Origin: Vreelandella neptunia
Lineage (GTDB): Bacteria > Pseudomonadota > Gammaproteobacteria > Pseudomonadales > Halomonadaceae
Length of the DNA stretch: 64,000 nt
NCBI RefSeq assembly: GCF_022489065.1
Contig: NZ_JAKVTW010000019.1
Coordinates: forward strand, 1-64,000
Direction: 5' to 3'
Position 1 is the stretch's first letter, and every line of letters starts with the position of its first letter. The translations under genes and the position numbers were made by a program. Of this stretch, positions 7,024-16,221 are shown one piece after another. The notes under the pieces were generated by a model. That model was not told the origin of the DNA. It was given only the letters and a program-made list of their open reading frames with translations, and made no database searches.

Positions 7024-7449
7024 ATGATTCGTAAATACCGGGAGGCAGATATTGAACACATTTTGGATATCTGGCTTTCAGCATCGATTAAAGCTCACTC
7101 CTTCGCTGGGTCAGAATATTGGCAGTCAAAAGTTAGCGAAATGCGTGATGTATACATTCCTGCATCGGAAACCTTTGTATATGAAGCTGATGAGCAGATA
7201 GCAGGGTTTTACTGCCTCTATGGAAGTACGTTGGCAGCTGTTTTTGTGTCACCAAGCTTGCAGGGCAATGGTATAGGGTCAGCTTTGATTGAGGATGCCA
7301 AGAGCAGAAGGTCGTGTTTGCAGCTCAGTGTCTACAGTCAGAATGCCCCCAGCATCAATTTTTATAAGCAGCATGGCTTCATTTCCCTAGGTGAGCAGAT
7401 TGATGAGCAAACGGGTCAACCTGAGTTCATCATGGAGCATTACTGTTAA
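7024..7449 (+). CDS. GNAT-family N-acetyltransferase (YjaB-like)
   Basis: A 141-residue GNAT enzyme. The N-terminal IRKYREADIEHILDIWLSAS, the central strand AAVFVSPSLQGNGIGSALIEDA (motif A, acetyl-CoA pyrophosphate loop Q-G-N-G-I-G) and C-terminal SINFYKQHGF (motif B) are all present. The overall pattern, including the WLSASIKAH region, resembles the E. coli YjaB subgroup. The acceptor substrate cannot be told. It stands alone, with a small gap before the GFA gene. Confidence 0.85.
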   Translation: MIRKYREADIEHILDIWLSASIKAHSFAGSEYWQSKVSEMRDVYIPASETFVYEADEQIAGFYCLYGSTLAAVFVSPSLQGNGIGSALIEDAKSRRSCLQLSVYSQNAPSINFYKQHGFISLGEQIDEQTGQPEFIMEHYC

Positions 7450-7487
7450 CGCTAAGGGGAAACCAGTTATTATCAAAGGAACGTTTG

Positions 7488-7928
7488 ATGAAAGGTGAAT
7501 GTCTTTGCGGAGAGGTGGCGTTTGAAATTGAGGGTGAGCTACCAAACTTCTATCAATGCCACTGTTCCTTATGTCGCAAAGCGACCGGGTCTAGCGCTAA
7601 CGCTGCCACGTTTGTGGAATGGAATAACTTTCGTTGGTTGTCTGGCCAATCCAGTATACGCTCTTTTCAAAAGCCAACCGGCTATCGAAGTGATTTTTGT
7701 TCGGCCTGCGGCAGTCCGGTGCCCAATAAACTGAGAAACACTGATTTGATATGGGTTCCAGCAGGTTTGCTTGATGAAGCAACGGAATCTCAAATTTCTG
7801 TTCACCTCCATCTGTCTTCAGCAGCCACATGGGCGCAAGAGCCAGATAGATGTGTTCAGTTGGTTGGTGGCCCTGATAGTTTAGAATCACTTAATAAAGC
7901 ACTGAAGAGTTCTTGCTGCTCCATTTAA
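7488..7928 (+). CDS. GFA-family zinc protein
   Basis: A 146-residue protein of the GFA (glutathione-dependent formaldehyde-activating enzyme-like) family. Zinc-binding cysteines appear as CLCGEV near the N-terminus, CHCSLC at about residue 26 and CSACG at about residue 73. These match the CxC, CxCxxC and CxxC pattern of the family's structural and catalytic zinc sites. The ATG at 7488 is chosen over a TTG three bases upstream because AAAGGA is better spaced. Most GFA members have no proven activity, so formaldehyde chemistry should not be assumed. Confidence 0.85.
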   Translation: MKGECLCGEVAFEIEGELPNFYQCHCSLCRKATGSSANAATFVEWNNFRWLSGQSSIRSFQKPTGYRSDFCSACGSPVPNKLRNTDLIWVPAGLLDEATESQISVHLHLSSAATWAQEPDRCVQLVGGPDSLESLNKALKSSCCSI

Positions 7929-8091
7929 ACCACAACAGCACGCCTGCTACAAAAACCGAAAAATGAACGCCCGTAGCCCCATCCTCAAAGGGTATAATGT
8001 CAACGGCCACGATGAGTTGGCTGTTCCATAAACGTTGATTTTTAGCAGGTTTTTACTTGTTACTGTTTTTAATAGAAAAGGGTAGTCGTTC

Positions 8092-8514
8092 ATGATTAAC
8101 ACCAAAATTTACAAAGCGGTTTACGAACTCGCTGAAAAGCTCATGAAGGCTGCTGATAAAGAGGATAGAGAGGCTTTCGATTCGCTCTATGCGGAGTTGG
8201 AAGCTATCTGCACTGAGAACGAAAACAGCGATAAAGACCACCCAGAGCAGTGGGAAACGCTGGCTGACTTTACTGAAGAACTGGATGAGGCGCTGGCTGT
8301 CTACGAAAAAGCCTTTGAAAAAGCCGTCGCGGTTAATTCTAAAGACCACATGTCATCCATCGCCTTCTCCATGGCGAAGCTGCAGGTTGAACTTGGCCAG
8401 ACCGATGCGGCGATCAACAACTTAAAAAATGCCCAAATGACGGCTAACAAAATAGAAGATGGCGAGCTTAAAGACGAAATAGATGAGCTGCTTGGAAAGC
8501 TGACCACTGGTTAA
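8092..8514 (+). CDS. Small TPR-like helical protein
   Basis: A 140-residue acidic, entirely helical protein. The segment from about residue 65 to 125 (DEALAVYEKAFEKAVAVNSKDHMSSIAFSMAKLQVELGQTDAAINNLKNA) has the A/L/Y spacing of two tetratricopeptide-like repeats. There is no signal peptide and no enzymatic motif, so it is likely a cytoplasmic protein-binding protein. A TATAAT sequence at 7993-7998 could be the -10 of its promoter, but no good -35 accompanies it. The high Asp/Glu content fits a halophile. Confidence 0.75.
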   Translation: MINTKIYKAVYELAEKLMKAADKEDREAFDSLYAELEAICTENENSDKDHPEQWETLADFTEELDEALAVYEKAFEKAVAVNSKDHMSSIAFSMAKLQVELGQTDAAINNLKNAQMTANKIEDGELKDEIDELLGKLTTG

Positions 8515-8609
8515 ATTGTTAAGCTGTTATTTTGAATATTCTTCACTTTAGACGTACATGCACATGAAGCTTGATTGTGCTGGGTTTGCCTAAGACTAGG
8601 GACACTATC

Positions 8610-9095
8610 TTGACCAATAATGACATTTTTCGCCGTATACGCTACACCTTCGATTTAAAAGACAGCACCATCGTGGATATCTTCGCTTTGGCAGAGGTCA
8701 GCGTGGCTCAAGAGCAGGTAACTGCCTGGCTGAAAAAAGATGAAGACGACGCCTTTATGACGATGAAGAACAGAGAGCTGGCGGCGTTTCTGAACGGTTT
8801 TATTAGCTTTAAGCGTGGCAAGCGCGAAGGCCCACAGCCTGCGCCAGAATCGCAGTTGAACAACAATATGGTGTTCCAGAAGCTCCGTATTGCGCTGAAT
8901 TTAAAGGCTGAAGATATACTGGCAGCTTTTGAGCTGGCAGGTTTTCGCTTAAGCAATCATGAATTAAGCGCGTTTTTCCGCAAGCCAAGCCACAAGAATT
9001 ATCGCGAGTGCAAAGATCAGGTGCTGCGAAATTTCTTACTCGGCATCCAGCTTCAGTTACGCCCCAATCAACAACATCCCAGTGCGGAAGCATAA
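8610..9095 (+). CDS. DUF1456 (YehS-type) protein
   Basis: About 161 residues containing two copies of the DUF1456 helical repeat. The first begins TNNDIFRRIRYTFDLKDSTIVDIFALAEVSV. The second begins NNNMVFQKLRIALNLKAEDILAAFELAGFRLSNHELSAFFRK and ends NYRECKDQVLRNFLLGIQLQLR. The order and sequence match E. coli YehS. The start is probably the TTG at 8610, because homologues begin just before the NND motif, no ATG is in frame there, and AGGGAC is upstream. An upstream TTG at 8571 would add 13 unrelated residues. The function of the family is unknown. Confidence 0.85.
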   Translation: MTNNDIFRRIRYTFDLKDSTIVDIFALAEVSVAQEQVTAWLKKDEDDAFMTMKNRELAAFLNGFISFKRGKREGPQPAPESQLNNNMVFQKLRIALNLKAEDILAAFELAGFRLSNHELSAFFRKPSHKNYRECKDQVLRNFLLGIQLQLRPNQQHPSAEA

Positions 9096-9197
9096 CTGCC
9101 TAGCACAGCGTCAATAATCTGTATCGCCTCAGAGGCAAGGGGGATTAGCAACGTTCATCTCTTGCCTTATCAATCATGCTGCAACCGTGGTCAGCTA

Positions 9198-9941
9198 TTA
9201 CTTTTTTACGCACACAAAAATCGCATTGCCTGAGAGGCTGTCCCAGGAAGTGATTTTTTCATAATCGTGCTCAAACACATGCACTTCAAAGTACGGCGCT
9301 AGGAGATCGATTAACTCCGCAAAGCTAACCGCCACCATAGGGTGCTCATCGTTCCAGACCTGAGTCTCTTCTGCGTTGGTCTTCTCAATGCTTAGCCTAA
9401 GCGACTGCTTTTCACCCTGCCCACTGTAGTGCCAGCCCGAGCGGAAGGTGAAAGAATCGTCTGCTTGTTTGGCGCTGTGCTTAACAGATAAACCGTTATC
9501 GATTTTGTCTTTATCGACCGCGTTAAAACAGAAAATACCGCCAGACTTGAGCGCGCGGTGTGCGCTGGAGATACACGCATGTAGCTTCTCAATCCCGTCG
9601 TTGTAGTGAATCGAGTATAAAAAACACGTAATCAAGTCTTGGGGGGCGTTAACCTCAAAATCACTCATGTCCTGCAGTGTAAATTGGGCTTCTGGGCAAC
9701 GCGTAGCGGCAATATCCAGCATGGGTTGATTGATATCAAGCCCACTGCTTAGGTAGCCAAAATCAATGAAATGGCGCACGTGGGGGCCAGTGCCACAGGC
9801 TAAATCGAGGTGGGTCGTTCCGTCGTTACCGAAGATCTGATGTAGCCTACGAATGGCATCGCTTTGTGCTTGGTAGTTGATATCCACGCACATCAAATCG
9901 TAGTAGCCAGAAAGGTCGGTGTAGAGCGCGTTGTCGGACAT
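9198..9941 (-). CDS. Class I SAM-dependent methyltransferase
   Basis: A 247-residue methyltransferase. An N-terminal YTDLSGYYDLMC helix leads into motif I HLDLACGTGPHVRHF, then SGLDINQPMLDIA (the acidic residue that binds the adenosine ribose), an LQDMSDF motif and the post-motif LITCFLYSIHYN. The C-terminal half carries a long insertion of beta-strands that probably forms the substrate lid. There is no signal to tell the substrate. It is a single-gene unit on the minus strand, with no close neighbour in the same direction. Confidence 0.85.
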   Translation of the reverse strand: MSDNALYTDLSGYYDLMCVDINYQAQSDAIRRLHQIFGNDGTTHLDLACGTGPHVRHFIDFGYLSSGLDINQPMLDIAATRCPEAQFTLQDMSDFEVNAPQDLITCFLYSIHYNDGIEKLHACISSAHRALKSGGIFCFNAVDKDKIDNGLSVKHSAKQADDSFTFRSGWHYSGQGEKQSLRLSIEKTNAEETQVWNDEHPMVAVSFAELIDLLAPYFEVHVFEHDYEKITSWDSLSGNAIFVCVKK

Positions 9942-10241
9942 AGTAGCCTAATGGTGAACACTGGAATCAGTGGGTTGCGCATAGTAAACGAGCCGGTGGG
10001 ATTTGAGAAGCAGGTGCCGCAAGCCGATGACACTTCGCTTTTTTTGATTGTCGTTCGGGGATTGCGGTAACAGAGAGATCAACATGCGTAGAGCAAAACG
10101 ACCTGTGAAGGCATTTACTTAATTAAGGCCCGAAATTAGCCTCTATTTACCTTAAACGAAGTATTACGACTAAAGAAATTACGCAATCTTCCGATAATTA
10201 CTTAAGACGCACCAATGCCTCATACCGCCAAAGAGTCTGCC
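9942..10241. other. Intergenic region, divergent promoters
   Basis: This gap lies between the methyltransferase (minus) and the DUF4019 gene (plus). It contains A+T-rich stretches at about 10110-10210 that could hold a promoter, but no -35/-10 pair with good spacing stands out. No coding frame with a ribosome binding site is visible. Confidence 0.3.
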
Positions 10242-10649
10242 ATGTCGAAACCAGTGACCTTGATCGTTGCCGCCTGCCTTTTACTACTAACTACGCAGGC
10301 CCATTCAAATACAAATGCGGCCGAGGCGGCGGCGATGGCATGGCTAGAAGCCATTGATAGCGGCCAGTATGAGCAAGCCTGGGAATCCTCTTCTTCGTTG
10401 CTTAAAAGACCGCTTTCCCCAGACATGCTAAAGCGCACAATCGGAGCCGCTCGTCGTGATCTAGGTGCTGTTCAGTCGCGTCGGCGAGTGGGAGTTATCC
10501 GTGATACCTCAATGCCTGGCGCTCCCTCAGGCGACTATATGGTGTTTACCTTCCAGACCCAGTTTGAGAACAAACCTAGAGGGGTTGAAACGATTACCCC
10601 ACATTTGGAAGGGGATGCATGGAAGGTCAGCGGCTATTACATTCAGTAG
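10242..10649 (+). CDS. DUF4019 periplasmic protein
   Basis: A 135-residue protein with a clear signal peptide (MSKPV, hydrophobic core LIVAACLLLLTT, cleavage after AHS). The mature part matches the DUF4019 pattern: EAAAMAWLEAIDSGQYEQAWESSSSLLK, then GAVQSRRRVGVIRDTSMPGAPSGDYMVFTFQTQFE, and a C-terminal strand pair ending DAWKVSGYYIQ. The fold is NTF2-like. The start at 10242 puts the signal peptide at the N-terminus; an ATG nine codons upstream is the alternative. The function is not known. Confidence 0.8.
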   Translation: MSKPVTLIVAACLLLLTTQAHSNTNAAEAAAMAWLEAIDSGQYEQAWESSSSLLKRPLSPDMLKRTIGAARRDLGAVQSRRRVGVIRDTSMPGAPSGDYMVFTFQTQFENKPRGVETITPHLEGDAWKVSGYYIQ

Positions 10650-10702
10650 TCTCAGCATAGATGAAGGAGTTCTTTTCAACTGCTGACCACTGACTTCCGA
10701 CG

Positions 10703-11305
10703 CTACATAATCAGCCCCGCCAGGGCCTGCATTCCCAGCGCCACCACCAGTACAATCACACCAACAATCAAACTGGTCACCAAGGCGTGTCGTTTCCATA
10801 GCACCAATACACGATGGCCAAAGCGGTGAACCAGCCAGGCCAGCCCGAAGTAACGCAGGCCCCGGGCAATTAACGCTGCCAGTGCGAAAAGCAGGATCGG
10901 GTAGCCAGAAAGGCCTGCGGTAATCATTGCGACCTGAAAAGGGATGGGCAGAATGCCAATGGCTAAAATCGCGGCAAAACCATACTGATCGAAGAAGGTT
11001 TGAAAGGACTGATAGCTCTGTTCCATACCCATAAATTCAATAAACCACGTACCCACCGACTGATAGAGCACCAGTCCAACACTGTAGCCGACCAGCGATG
11101 CAACCAAGCACCCAGCAGTTGTAACCGTTGCAAGCAACCATATGCGTTGCTTATTGGCGGCCATTAGCGGTATCAGCACCAACTCAATGGGAATTGGCAG
11201 AATGATGGTTTCCAAAAAGGAGAGGGTGCTGAGTAACCACAGCATATTCTTCGAGCCATTAATGCGCTCGAACCACTGCTTAGTTCGTTTTGATGTGATG
11301 GCCAT
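10703..11305 (-). CDS. VTT/DedA-type membrane protein, YqaA family
   Basis: A 200-residue multi-pass membrane protein (about five hydrophobic segments) with the SNARE-associated/VTT domain. The segment SFLETIILPIPIELVLIPLMAA carries the family's E..P.P re-entrant motif, and GFAAILAIGILPIPFQVAMITAGL is its second half. The arginine-rich motif of full DedA proteins is absent, which fits the shorter YqaA group. It begins nine bases after the DUF1206 stop, so the two are one operon. Related proteins move lipids between bilayer leaflets; the role here is unproven. Confidence 0.8.
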   Translation of the reverse strand: MAITSKRTKQWFERINGSKNMLWLLSTLSFLETIILPIPIELVLIPLMAANKQRIWLLATVTTAGCLVASLVGYSVGLVLYQSVGTWFIEFMGMEQSYQSFQTFFDQYGFAAILAIGILPIPFQVAMITAGLSGYPILLFALAALIARGLRYFGLAWLVHRFGHRVLVLWKRHALVTSLIVGVIVLVVALGMQALAGLIM

Positions 11306-11314
11306 TATGGGTCG

Positions 11315-12136
11315 CTACATGTCGGGATTAATACGGCGATAGATAGCCGCTAATATGCTGTATAAGCCAAACGCGAAAAGGCCAACAGCAACAATTGCCA
11401 GCAACCATTGACCGTATGCCTGGCTACGCAGCGTGCTAAATACTTCAGCCGTACCGCCTGCCTGATCAGGGTTAAACTGATAAGCGGCAATAATAAAGAA
11501 GCTACCCACAATCACAAACACAATCCCGCGAATTACTAATCCAAAGCGGCAAACGGGGTAGGCCCATTGTTGGGTTTGGGGAGGCATCGCGAAATGTTTA
11601 TCGAATTTGGCTTTGTAGCCTTTAATCGCATGGGCGATACCAGCGCCTATCATGGCAATACCGACGGCAGCTACAAGCCAGCGACCGAACGGCTGCTGCA
11701 TCAGCCAGCTCGCCATGCCTTGAGAGCCACCGCCAGAATCGCCAGACGACGAACCACCAAATTGGAAAATAAGGCTAGCGGCAAAAAAAGCCAAAAGAAT
11801 ATGCGTAACAGCGCTAACCATTAAGCCTGTGCGAATGGCAATGCCTTTGGTATCCGTGCCATGGTGATCGGCGTCTTTAACCGCTTGAATGGTGCGCCAC
11901 ATGGCGTAACCAACCAAACCCACAGCGATAATGCCCAATAAGACTTTGCCAAAGGGGGCAGTGAGGACTCTTTCCAGTGCACCGCGGCTACCTTCTGTTT
12001 GGCCACCTTGACCAAAGGCTGCCAGCGCGGCCAGACCACCCACTAACACATAAACGATGCCGCGGGATGCGTAGCCCATGCGAGCGAAAAGGGTAATCGC
12101 ATCACGATGATCGGGGTTTTTCATACTATTGGCCAT
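11315..12136 (-). CDS. DUF1206 membrane protein
   Basis: A 273-residue protein with six transmembrane segments arranged as three repeats of a two-helix DUF1206 unit. Each unit starts with a FARMGYASRGIVYVLVGG-like stretch (residues 18-35) and ends with an FGKVLLGIIAVGLVGYAMWR-like stretch. The third repeat (FGLVIRGIVFVIVGSFFI, then QWLLAIVAVGLFAFGLYSI) is the clearest. A strong AGGAGG precedes the ATG. It is co-transcribed with the downstream YqaA-type gene. The function of DUF1206 is unknown. Confidence 0.85.
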   Translation of the reverse strand: MANSMKNPDHRDAITLFARMGYASRGIVYVLVGGLAALAAFGQGGQTEGSRGALERVLTAPFGKVLLGIIAVGLVGYAMWRTIQAVKDADHHGTDTKGIAIRTGLMVSAVTHILLAFFAASLIFQFGGSSSGDSGGGSQGMASWLMQQPFGRWLVAAVGIAMIGAGIAHAIKGYKAKFDKHFAMPPQTQQWAYPVCRFGLVIRGIVFVIVGSFFIIAAYQFNPDQAGGTAEVFSTLRSQAYGQWLLAIVAVGLFAFGLYSILAAIYRRINPDM

Positions 12137-12251
12137 GGTGTCCTCCTGACTTGATATGGCGTTGCAAAATATCCGTATTCGGGCGGCTGCCTATACTGTG
12201 GGAGTGACTTACTATTGTCTAGCGTAGGAGAAGCAGACGAAGGTGCTTACT

Positions 12252-13172
12252 TTAATGCCCAAACACTGACCAGCCGGTGCGCTGAACAAACATTTCGAGC
12301 GCTTGGGTGCCTAGCAGGCTGTTGCCGTAGGCGTCTAATCCTGGTGACCAAACCGCAATGGAGCCATGGCCTGGCGCAATCGCCAGAATGCCGCCTCCCA
12401 CGCCGCTTTTACCCGGCAGGCCAACTCGGAAGGCGAACTCCCCCGAGGCGTCGTAGTGCCCGCACATCATCATGAGTGAATTGATACGCCGTGCCCGCTG
12501 AGGAGCTACCACACGGATGCCGCTGGGTTTGTTGACGCCATCTGAGGCTAGGAACAAGCCAGCGTGAGCGAGCTGTTCACAGCTCATCGCGATGGCGCAT
12601 TGATGGAAATAGGTGCCCAGTACCTTGTCGACATCATGGCGAAGGTGACCAAAGGCCTTCATGAAGTGCGCCAATGAGGCATTGCGGTCGCGGTGCGCCA
12701 TCTCAGAGGCGGCAACCGCATGGTCAAAGCAAATAGTGTCGTCATCGGCGATATAGCGCACAAAGCTAAGGATCTCGCCCAGTGTTTCCTTGGGCTCGTG
12801 ACCCATCATGATCGCATCGACCACCGCAATAGCCCCCGCATTGATAAACGGATTACGCGGTTTACCGCTTTCGTGTTCAAGCTGCACGATGGAGTTGAAG
12901 GGGTCGCCTGACGGTTCACGACCCACTTTTGTCCAGAGCGAATCGCCCATCTGACCCAGCGCGATGGTCAGCGTAAAGACTTTCGAAATACTTTGGATTG
13001 AAAAGGGAGTGGTCGCGCAGCCCGCCGAATAAACGTTGCCATCCACGGTGGCCAGCGAAATGGCAAACTGCTGTGGGTCAACATGGCCAAGCTCGGGAAT
13101 GTAGTCCGCGACCTTGCCACGCTCCTCTTCTTTCGCCATGGCGGCTGCAATGTCGTTGATTAAGTCTTGCAT
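12252..13172 (-). CDS. glsA: Glutaminase
   Basis: A 306-residue serine-dependent glutaminase that hydrolyses L-glutamine to glutamate and ammonia. The catalytic S61-I-S-K64 is in [13 protein letters not shown]. Other conserved parts are [25 protein letters not shown], the Tyr-containing [26 protein letters not shown], and the C-terminal [13 protein letters not shown]. The length equals the family norm with the ATG at 13172; an upstream TTG would add seven residues. The gene stands alone, divergent from the AraC-methyltransferase gene. A role in glutamate supply for osmoadaptation is possible in a halophile, but that is inference. Confidence 0.93.
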   Translation of the reverse strand: MQDLINDIAAAMAKEEERGKVADYIPELGHVDPQQFAISLATVDGNVYSAGCATTPFSIQSISKVFTLTIALGQMGDSLWTKVGREPSGDPFNSIVQLEHESGKPRNPFINAGAIAVVDAIMMGHEPKETLGEILSFVRYIADDDTICFDHAVAASEMAHRDRNASLAHFMKAFGHLRHDVDKVLGTYFHQCAIAMSCEQLAHAGLFLASDGVNKPSGIRVVAPQRARRINSLMMMCGHYDASGEFAFRVGLPGKSGVGGGILAIAPGHGSIAVWSPGLDAYGNSLLGTQALEMFVQRTGWSVFGH

Positions 13173-13388
13173 GGGTTTGATGTGTACCGTCAATGGAGGC
13201 GGGGCCTCACCCTAGCGGAAAATGGGGGTGTTGTCTTTTTGCATCATCAAAATGGTGACGCTAAAACAGTCTGAGCCTGTTAACTAATCAATGAGCAAGA
13301 TTCGGGTCGGCAAAGGGCATTTGGCCGTTTAGGATGTTGGGTAACGCAGTTAAGAACTCTATTATACGCCAGCGAGAGAAACTCAAGA

Positions 13389-14243
13389 ATGAACGATTAT
13401 GAGCGTATCGAGAAAGCGATGGCCTTTATGGTGGGACATGCGGCAGCGCAGCCTAATTTGGAAATGGTGGCTGCTCACGTTCATTTAAGCGCCTTTCACT
13501 TCCAGCGGATATTTTGTCGTTATGTGGGGATTAGCCCCAAGCGCTTTTTGCAGGCGCTGACATTAGAGCGGGGTAAGCAGCTAATGAAGACTTCTGCCTC
13601 GCTGCTGGATATTGCCCACTCGCTGGGGCTTAGCGGTGGTTCCAGATTATACGATCACTTTGTGCAACTAGAGGCGGTTACGCCTGGAGAGTTTAAGCGC
13701 CAGGGTGATGGGGTGGAGATCGTCTACGGTGTGCATGAAACGCCGCTTGGCCGTATGTTTGTGGCCGTAACACCCCGCGGTATTTGTCGAATGGGGTTTG
13801 TTGATGCCACCAGTGCAGAAGCATTGCAGGAACGGCTTGCCAAAGAGTGGCCGCTTAGCACGTTGCGGCACAATCCAGAGGCTACTCACTATGCGGTCGA
13901 GGCGTTATTTGCTAAGCCCAAAGAGGGAGCGGCCGCACTGTCGCTGCACGTGACGGGAACCAACTTCCAAATTGCGGTCTGGAGAGCGCTGCTGACGATT
14001 CCTGAAGGCCAACTGGCCAGCTACTCGCATATTGCTCAGTCGTTGGGTACACCTAAATCATCCCGCGCGGTGGGGAATGCCGTGGGAGCTAACCCCATCG
14101 CGCTATGGATTCCCTGCCACCGGGTGATTCAACAGAGTGGCGCACTCGGTGGTTATCGGTGGGGATTAGAGAAAAAGCAGATAGTCCAAGCCTGGGAACT
14201 AGCCGTGAGCAATTCAGCGCTTTCCCCCATGGCCACGTCTTAA
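13389..14243 (+). CDS. Ada-type AraC regulator fused to O6-methylguanine-DNA methyltransferase
   Basis: A 284-residue fusion. Residues 1-105 hold an AraC-type DNA-binding domain with two helix-turn-helix units (LEMVAAHVHLSAFHFQRIF and DIAHSLGLSGGSRLYDHF). Residues 110-275 hold the methyltransferase, with NFQIAVWRALLTIPEGQ, the arginine finger region KSSRAVGNAVGANPIAL and the acceptor Cys243 in IPCHRV. The N-terminal zinc/phosphotriester domain of E. coli Ada is missing, so the usual sensor for auto-induction is absent. The stop overlaps the convergent phosphodiesterase stop by four bases. Confidence 0.9.
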   Translation: MNDYERIEKAMAFMVGHAAAQPNLEMVAAHVHLSAFHFQRIFCRYVGISPKRFLQALTLERGKQLMKTSASLLDIAHSLGLSGGSRLYDHFVQLEAVTPGEFKRQGDGVEIVYGVHETPLGRMFVAVTPRGICRMGFVDATSAEALQERLAKEWPLSTLRHNPEATHYAVEALFAKPKEGAAALSLHVTGTNFQIAVWRALLTIPEGQLASYSHIAQSLGTPKSSRAVGNAVGANPIALWIPCHRVIQQSGALGGYRWGLEKKQIVQAWELAVSNSALSPMATS

Positions 14244-15088
14244 TCAATTAACCCGTTAGCGTCATAAAAAGGGAAAGGGCCTGGGTAGTGCTCGATAAAC
14301 CCTTGGTGGGTGATCATGCCATTCGCTGCTGACCACTGATGCAGAAGGTAACCGGGCGGCTCTAGCAGAAAGCGGGAAGGGCCATCTGGATTAAGATCCA
14401 GGCTCACCTGATGGGAAACACCCGGGCAGCTAATGGCCAGCGTGTTCCCGAAACGGGCTTGAACACTTCGGTGAAGATGCCCACAGAGCACACGTTCAAC
14501 TTGTGAATGCTGACCTATTACCTCGGCTAAAGCGGTTGACTGCTTTAGGGGCTGGCGATCCATATGGTCGATACCGCTCACAAAAGGGTGATGATGCACC
14601 ATAACCAAAGTAGGTTTTTCAGGCTTTTCTGCAAGGGTGGCGTCTAGCCAAGCTAGGCTTTCATCGCTTAACTCGCCGTGCGGCTTACCTGGCACCGATG
14701 AGTCTAGCCCTATTAAGCGCACTGGGTAGTCATCCACGACCCACTGCAAATAGTGGTGGTGCTGAAAAAGGTAGCGATGTTCGGGAAATGCAGCGCATAG
14801 GTGCTGACGTTCATCGTGATTGCCAGGGATTAAGTAAACGGGCAGCGTTAGCTCAGCCAGGATTTGCTTGAAGGTGGCGTACTCTTCAGGAAGACCAAAA
14901 TCGACTAAGTCACCGCTAATCAATACTAGGTCGGGGCGTGGCGCTAAATGATTGAGCGTATTAACTGCTTGGCGCAGCGCATTGGCGGTATCCACTTGAC
15001 GATAGGAGAGTTTACCGCCTGCCTTGATATGCGGATCGCTAATCTGGGCGATAAGGCAGCTACAAGAATTCAAAGCTTGATCAGCCAT
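14240..15088 (-). CDS. GpdQ-like metallophosphoesterase (cyclic/glycerophosphodiesterase)
   Basis: A 282-residue binuclear metallophosphoesterase. Metal ligands and catalytic residues lie in QISDPHI (Asp, His), LISGDLVDFG (Asp), IPGNHDER (Asn, His), MVHHHPF (His) and CGHLHR (His pair). Similarity continues to the very end (HYPGPFPFYDANG), which recalls GpdQ glycerophosphodiesterase rather than the shorter CpdA. It starts eight bases inside the ABC ATPase gene and is the last gene of the LacI-led operon. It therefore probably cleaves the imported compound, releasing an alcohol from a phosphodiester. There is no signal peptide, so it acts in the cytoplasm. Confidence 0.85.
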   Translation of the reverse strand: MADQALNSCSCLIAQISDPHIKAGGKLSYRQVDTANALRQAVNTLNHLAPRPDLVLISGDLVDFGLPEEYATFKQILAELTLPVYLIPGNHDERQHLCAAFPEHRYLFQHHHYLQWVVDDYPVRLIGLDSSVPGKPHGELSDESLAWLDATLAEKPEKPTLVMVHHHPFVSGIDHMDRQPLKQSTALAEVIGQHSQVERVLCGHLHRSVQARFGNTLAISCPGVSHQVSLDLNPDGPSRFLLEPPGYLLHQWSAANGMITHQGFIEHYPGPFPFYDANGLID

Positions 15089-16163
15089 AGGCCTGCTCCT
15101 TGGCGTTACCAGTCACAGTGGGTTTGTCTGGGTGGAAAAGTACTCTTGGAGTGAGGGTCAAACCTATGCCGGTACCGTTTGGCCAGCGCTGGCGGGATGG
15201 CGCTTCTATTTGCAATGGAGAGGCGCCGCCCGTATCGACCAGCAGCCGCTGGGTCTGTCCAAGGAATATGCTCTGTACCACCTTGCCTTTTATATCGGCT
15301 TGGCTGAGCGGTACGATCTGGATATCTTCAGGCCGACAGTAAACGCTTGAGACGCCCTGCAAGTGGGTAGCGACAAGTTCACCCCCAGGCACTATTAACC
15401 CTCCGTCGGCTCGCGTGCCGATGACTTCCAGGCAGTTAACCGCACCAATAAAGTCCGCTACAAAGGCGTTGGCCGGTCGGTGATAAATCTCCTGGGGCGT
15501 GCCCAGTTGGGCAATGCGGCCTGATTGCATCACTGCGATGCGGTCGCCTAACGCCATTGCTTCGTCTTGATCATGGGTAACATAAACCGCTGTAGTGCCT
15601 AGCTCTCGAAGCAACTGGCCAATTTCAATTCTCAGCCGATCACGCAGTTTGGCGTCGAGGGCAGCCAAGGGTTCGTCAAACAGCAGCACCTTGGGGCGAA
15701 CGGCAATCGCGCGGGCGAGGGCAACGCGCTGCTTTTGGCCTCCTGAAAGGGCATCGATGCGCCGCCCACCAAAGCCTTGTAAGTCGACCATGCGCGTCAC
15801 TTCGTCAAGCCGATGGGCGATCTCGGCCTTTGGCAGGCGCTGAATTTTAAGGCCATAGGCGATGTTGTCGGCAACGCTCATATTGGGAAATAGCGCGTAA
15901 TTTTGAAACACCATTCCCACGTCGCGTTTCTCGATCGGTAGGGCGGTAACATCGCGCTCGCCAAACAGTACTTGCCCTCCTTTGTCGGGGCTTTCCAGGC
16001 CGCTAATAATGCGTAGTGTCGTTGTTTTGCCGCAGCCAGAAGGCCCTAACAGCACTAACGTTTCGCCCGCGTTGACGTGCAGATCCAGCGGCTGCAGAGC
16101 AGTGTTGCCGCCAGCGAAGGTGCGGCTGCATTGAGTAAGCGTAATGCTGACAGATGAACTCAT
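15081..16163 (-). CDS. ABC transporter ATP-binding protein (PotA/UgpC-like)
   Basis: A 360-residue importer ATPase. Walker A is LGPSGCGKTT, the Q-loop MVFQNYALFP, the signature LSGGQKQRVALARA, Walker B VLLFDEPLAALD and the switch His in YVTHDQDEAMA. After about residue 240 there is a TOBE regulatory domain (VYCRPEDIQIV). This is the CUT1/spermidine/iron class, not the phosphate PstB class. It overlaps the phosphodiesterase start by eight bases and follows the second permease after 58 bases. It powers import by the two permeases upstream. Confidence 0.9.
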   Translation of the reverse strand: MSSSVSITLTQCSRTFAGGNTALQPLDLHVNAGETLVLLGPSGCGKTTTLRIISGLESPDKGGQVLFGERDVTALPIEKRDVGMVFQNYALFPNMSVADNIAYGLKIQRLPKAEIAHRLDEVTRMVDLQGFGGRRIDALSGGQKQRVALARAIAVRPKVLLFDEPLAALDAKLRDRLRIEIGQLLRELGTTAVYVTHDQDEAMALGDRIAVMQSGRIAQLGTPQEIYHRPANAFVADFIGAVNCLEVIGTRADGGLIVPGGELVATHLQGVSSVYCRPEDIQIVPLSQADIKGKVVQSIFLGQTQRLLVDTGGASPLQIEAPSRQRWPNGTGIGLTLTPRVLFHPDKPTVTGNAKEQAYG

Positions 16164-16221
16164 ATAAGTTTCTCGAATAAAGCAATCAGATGACTTTAAA
16201 GGTGGGTGGCGGCTCGATTGC

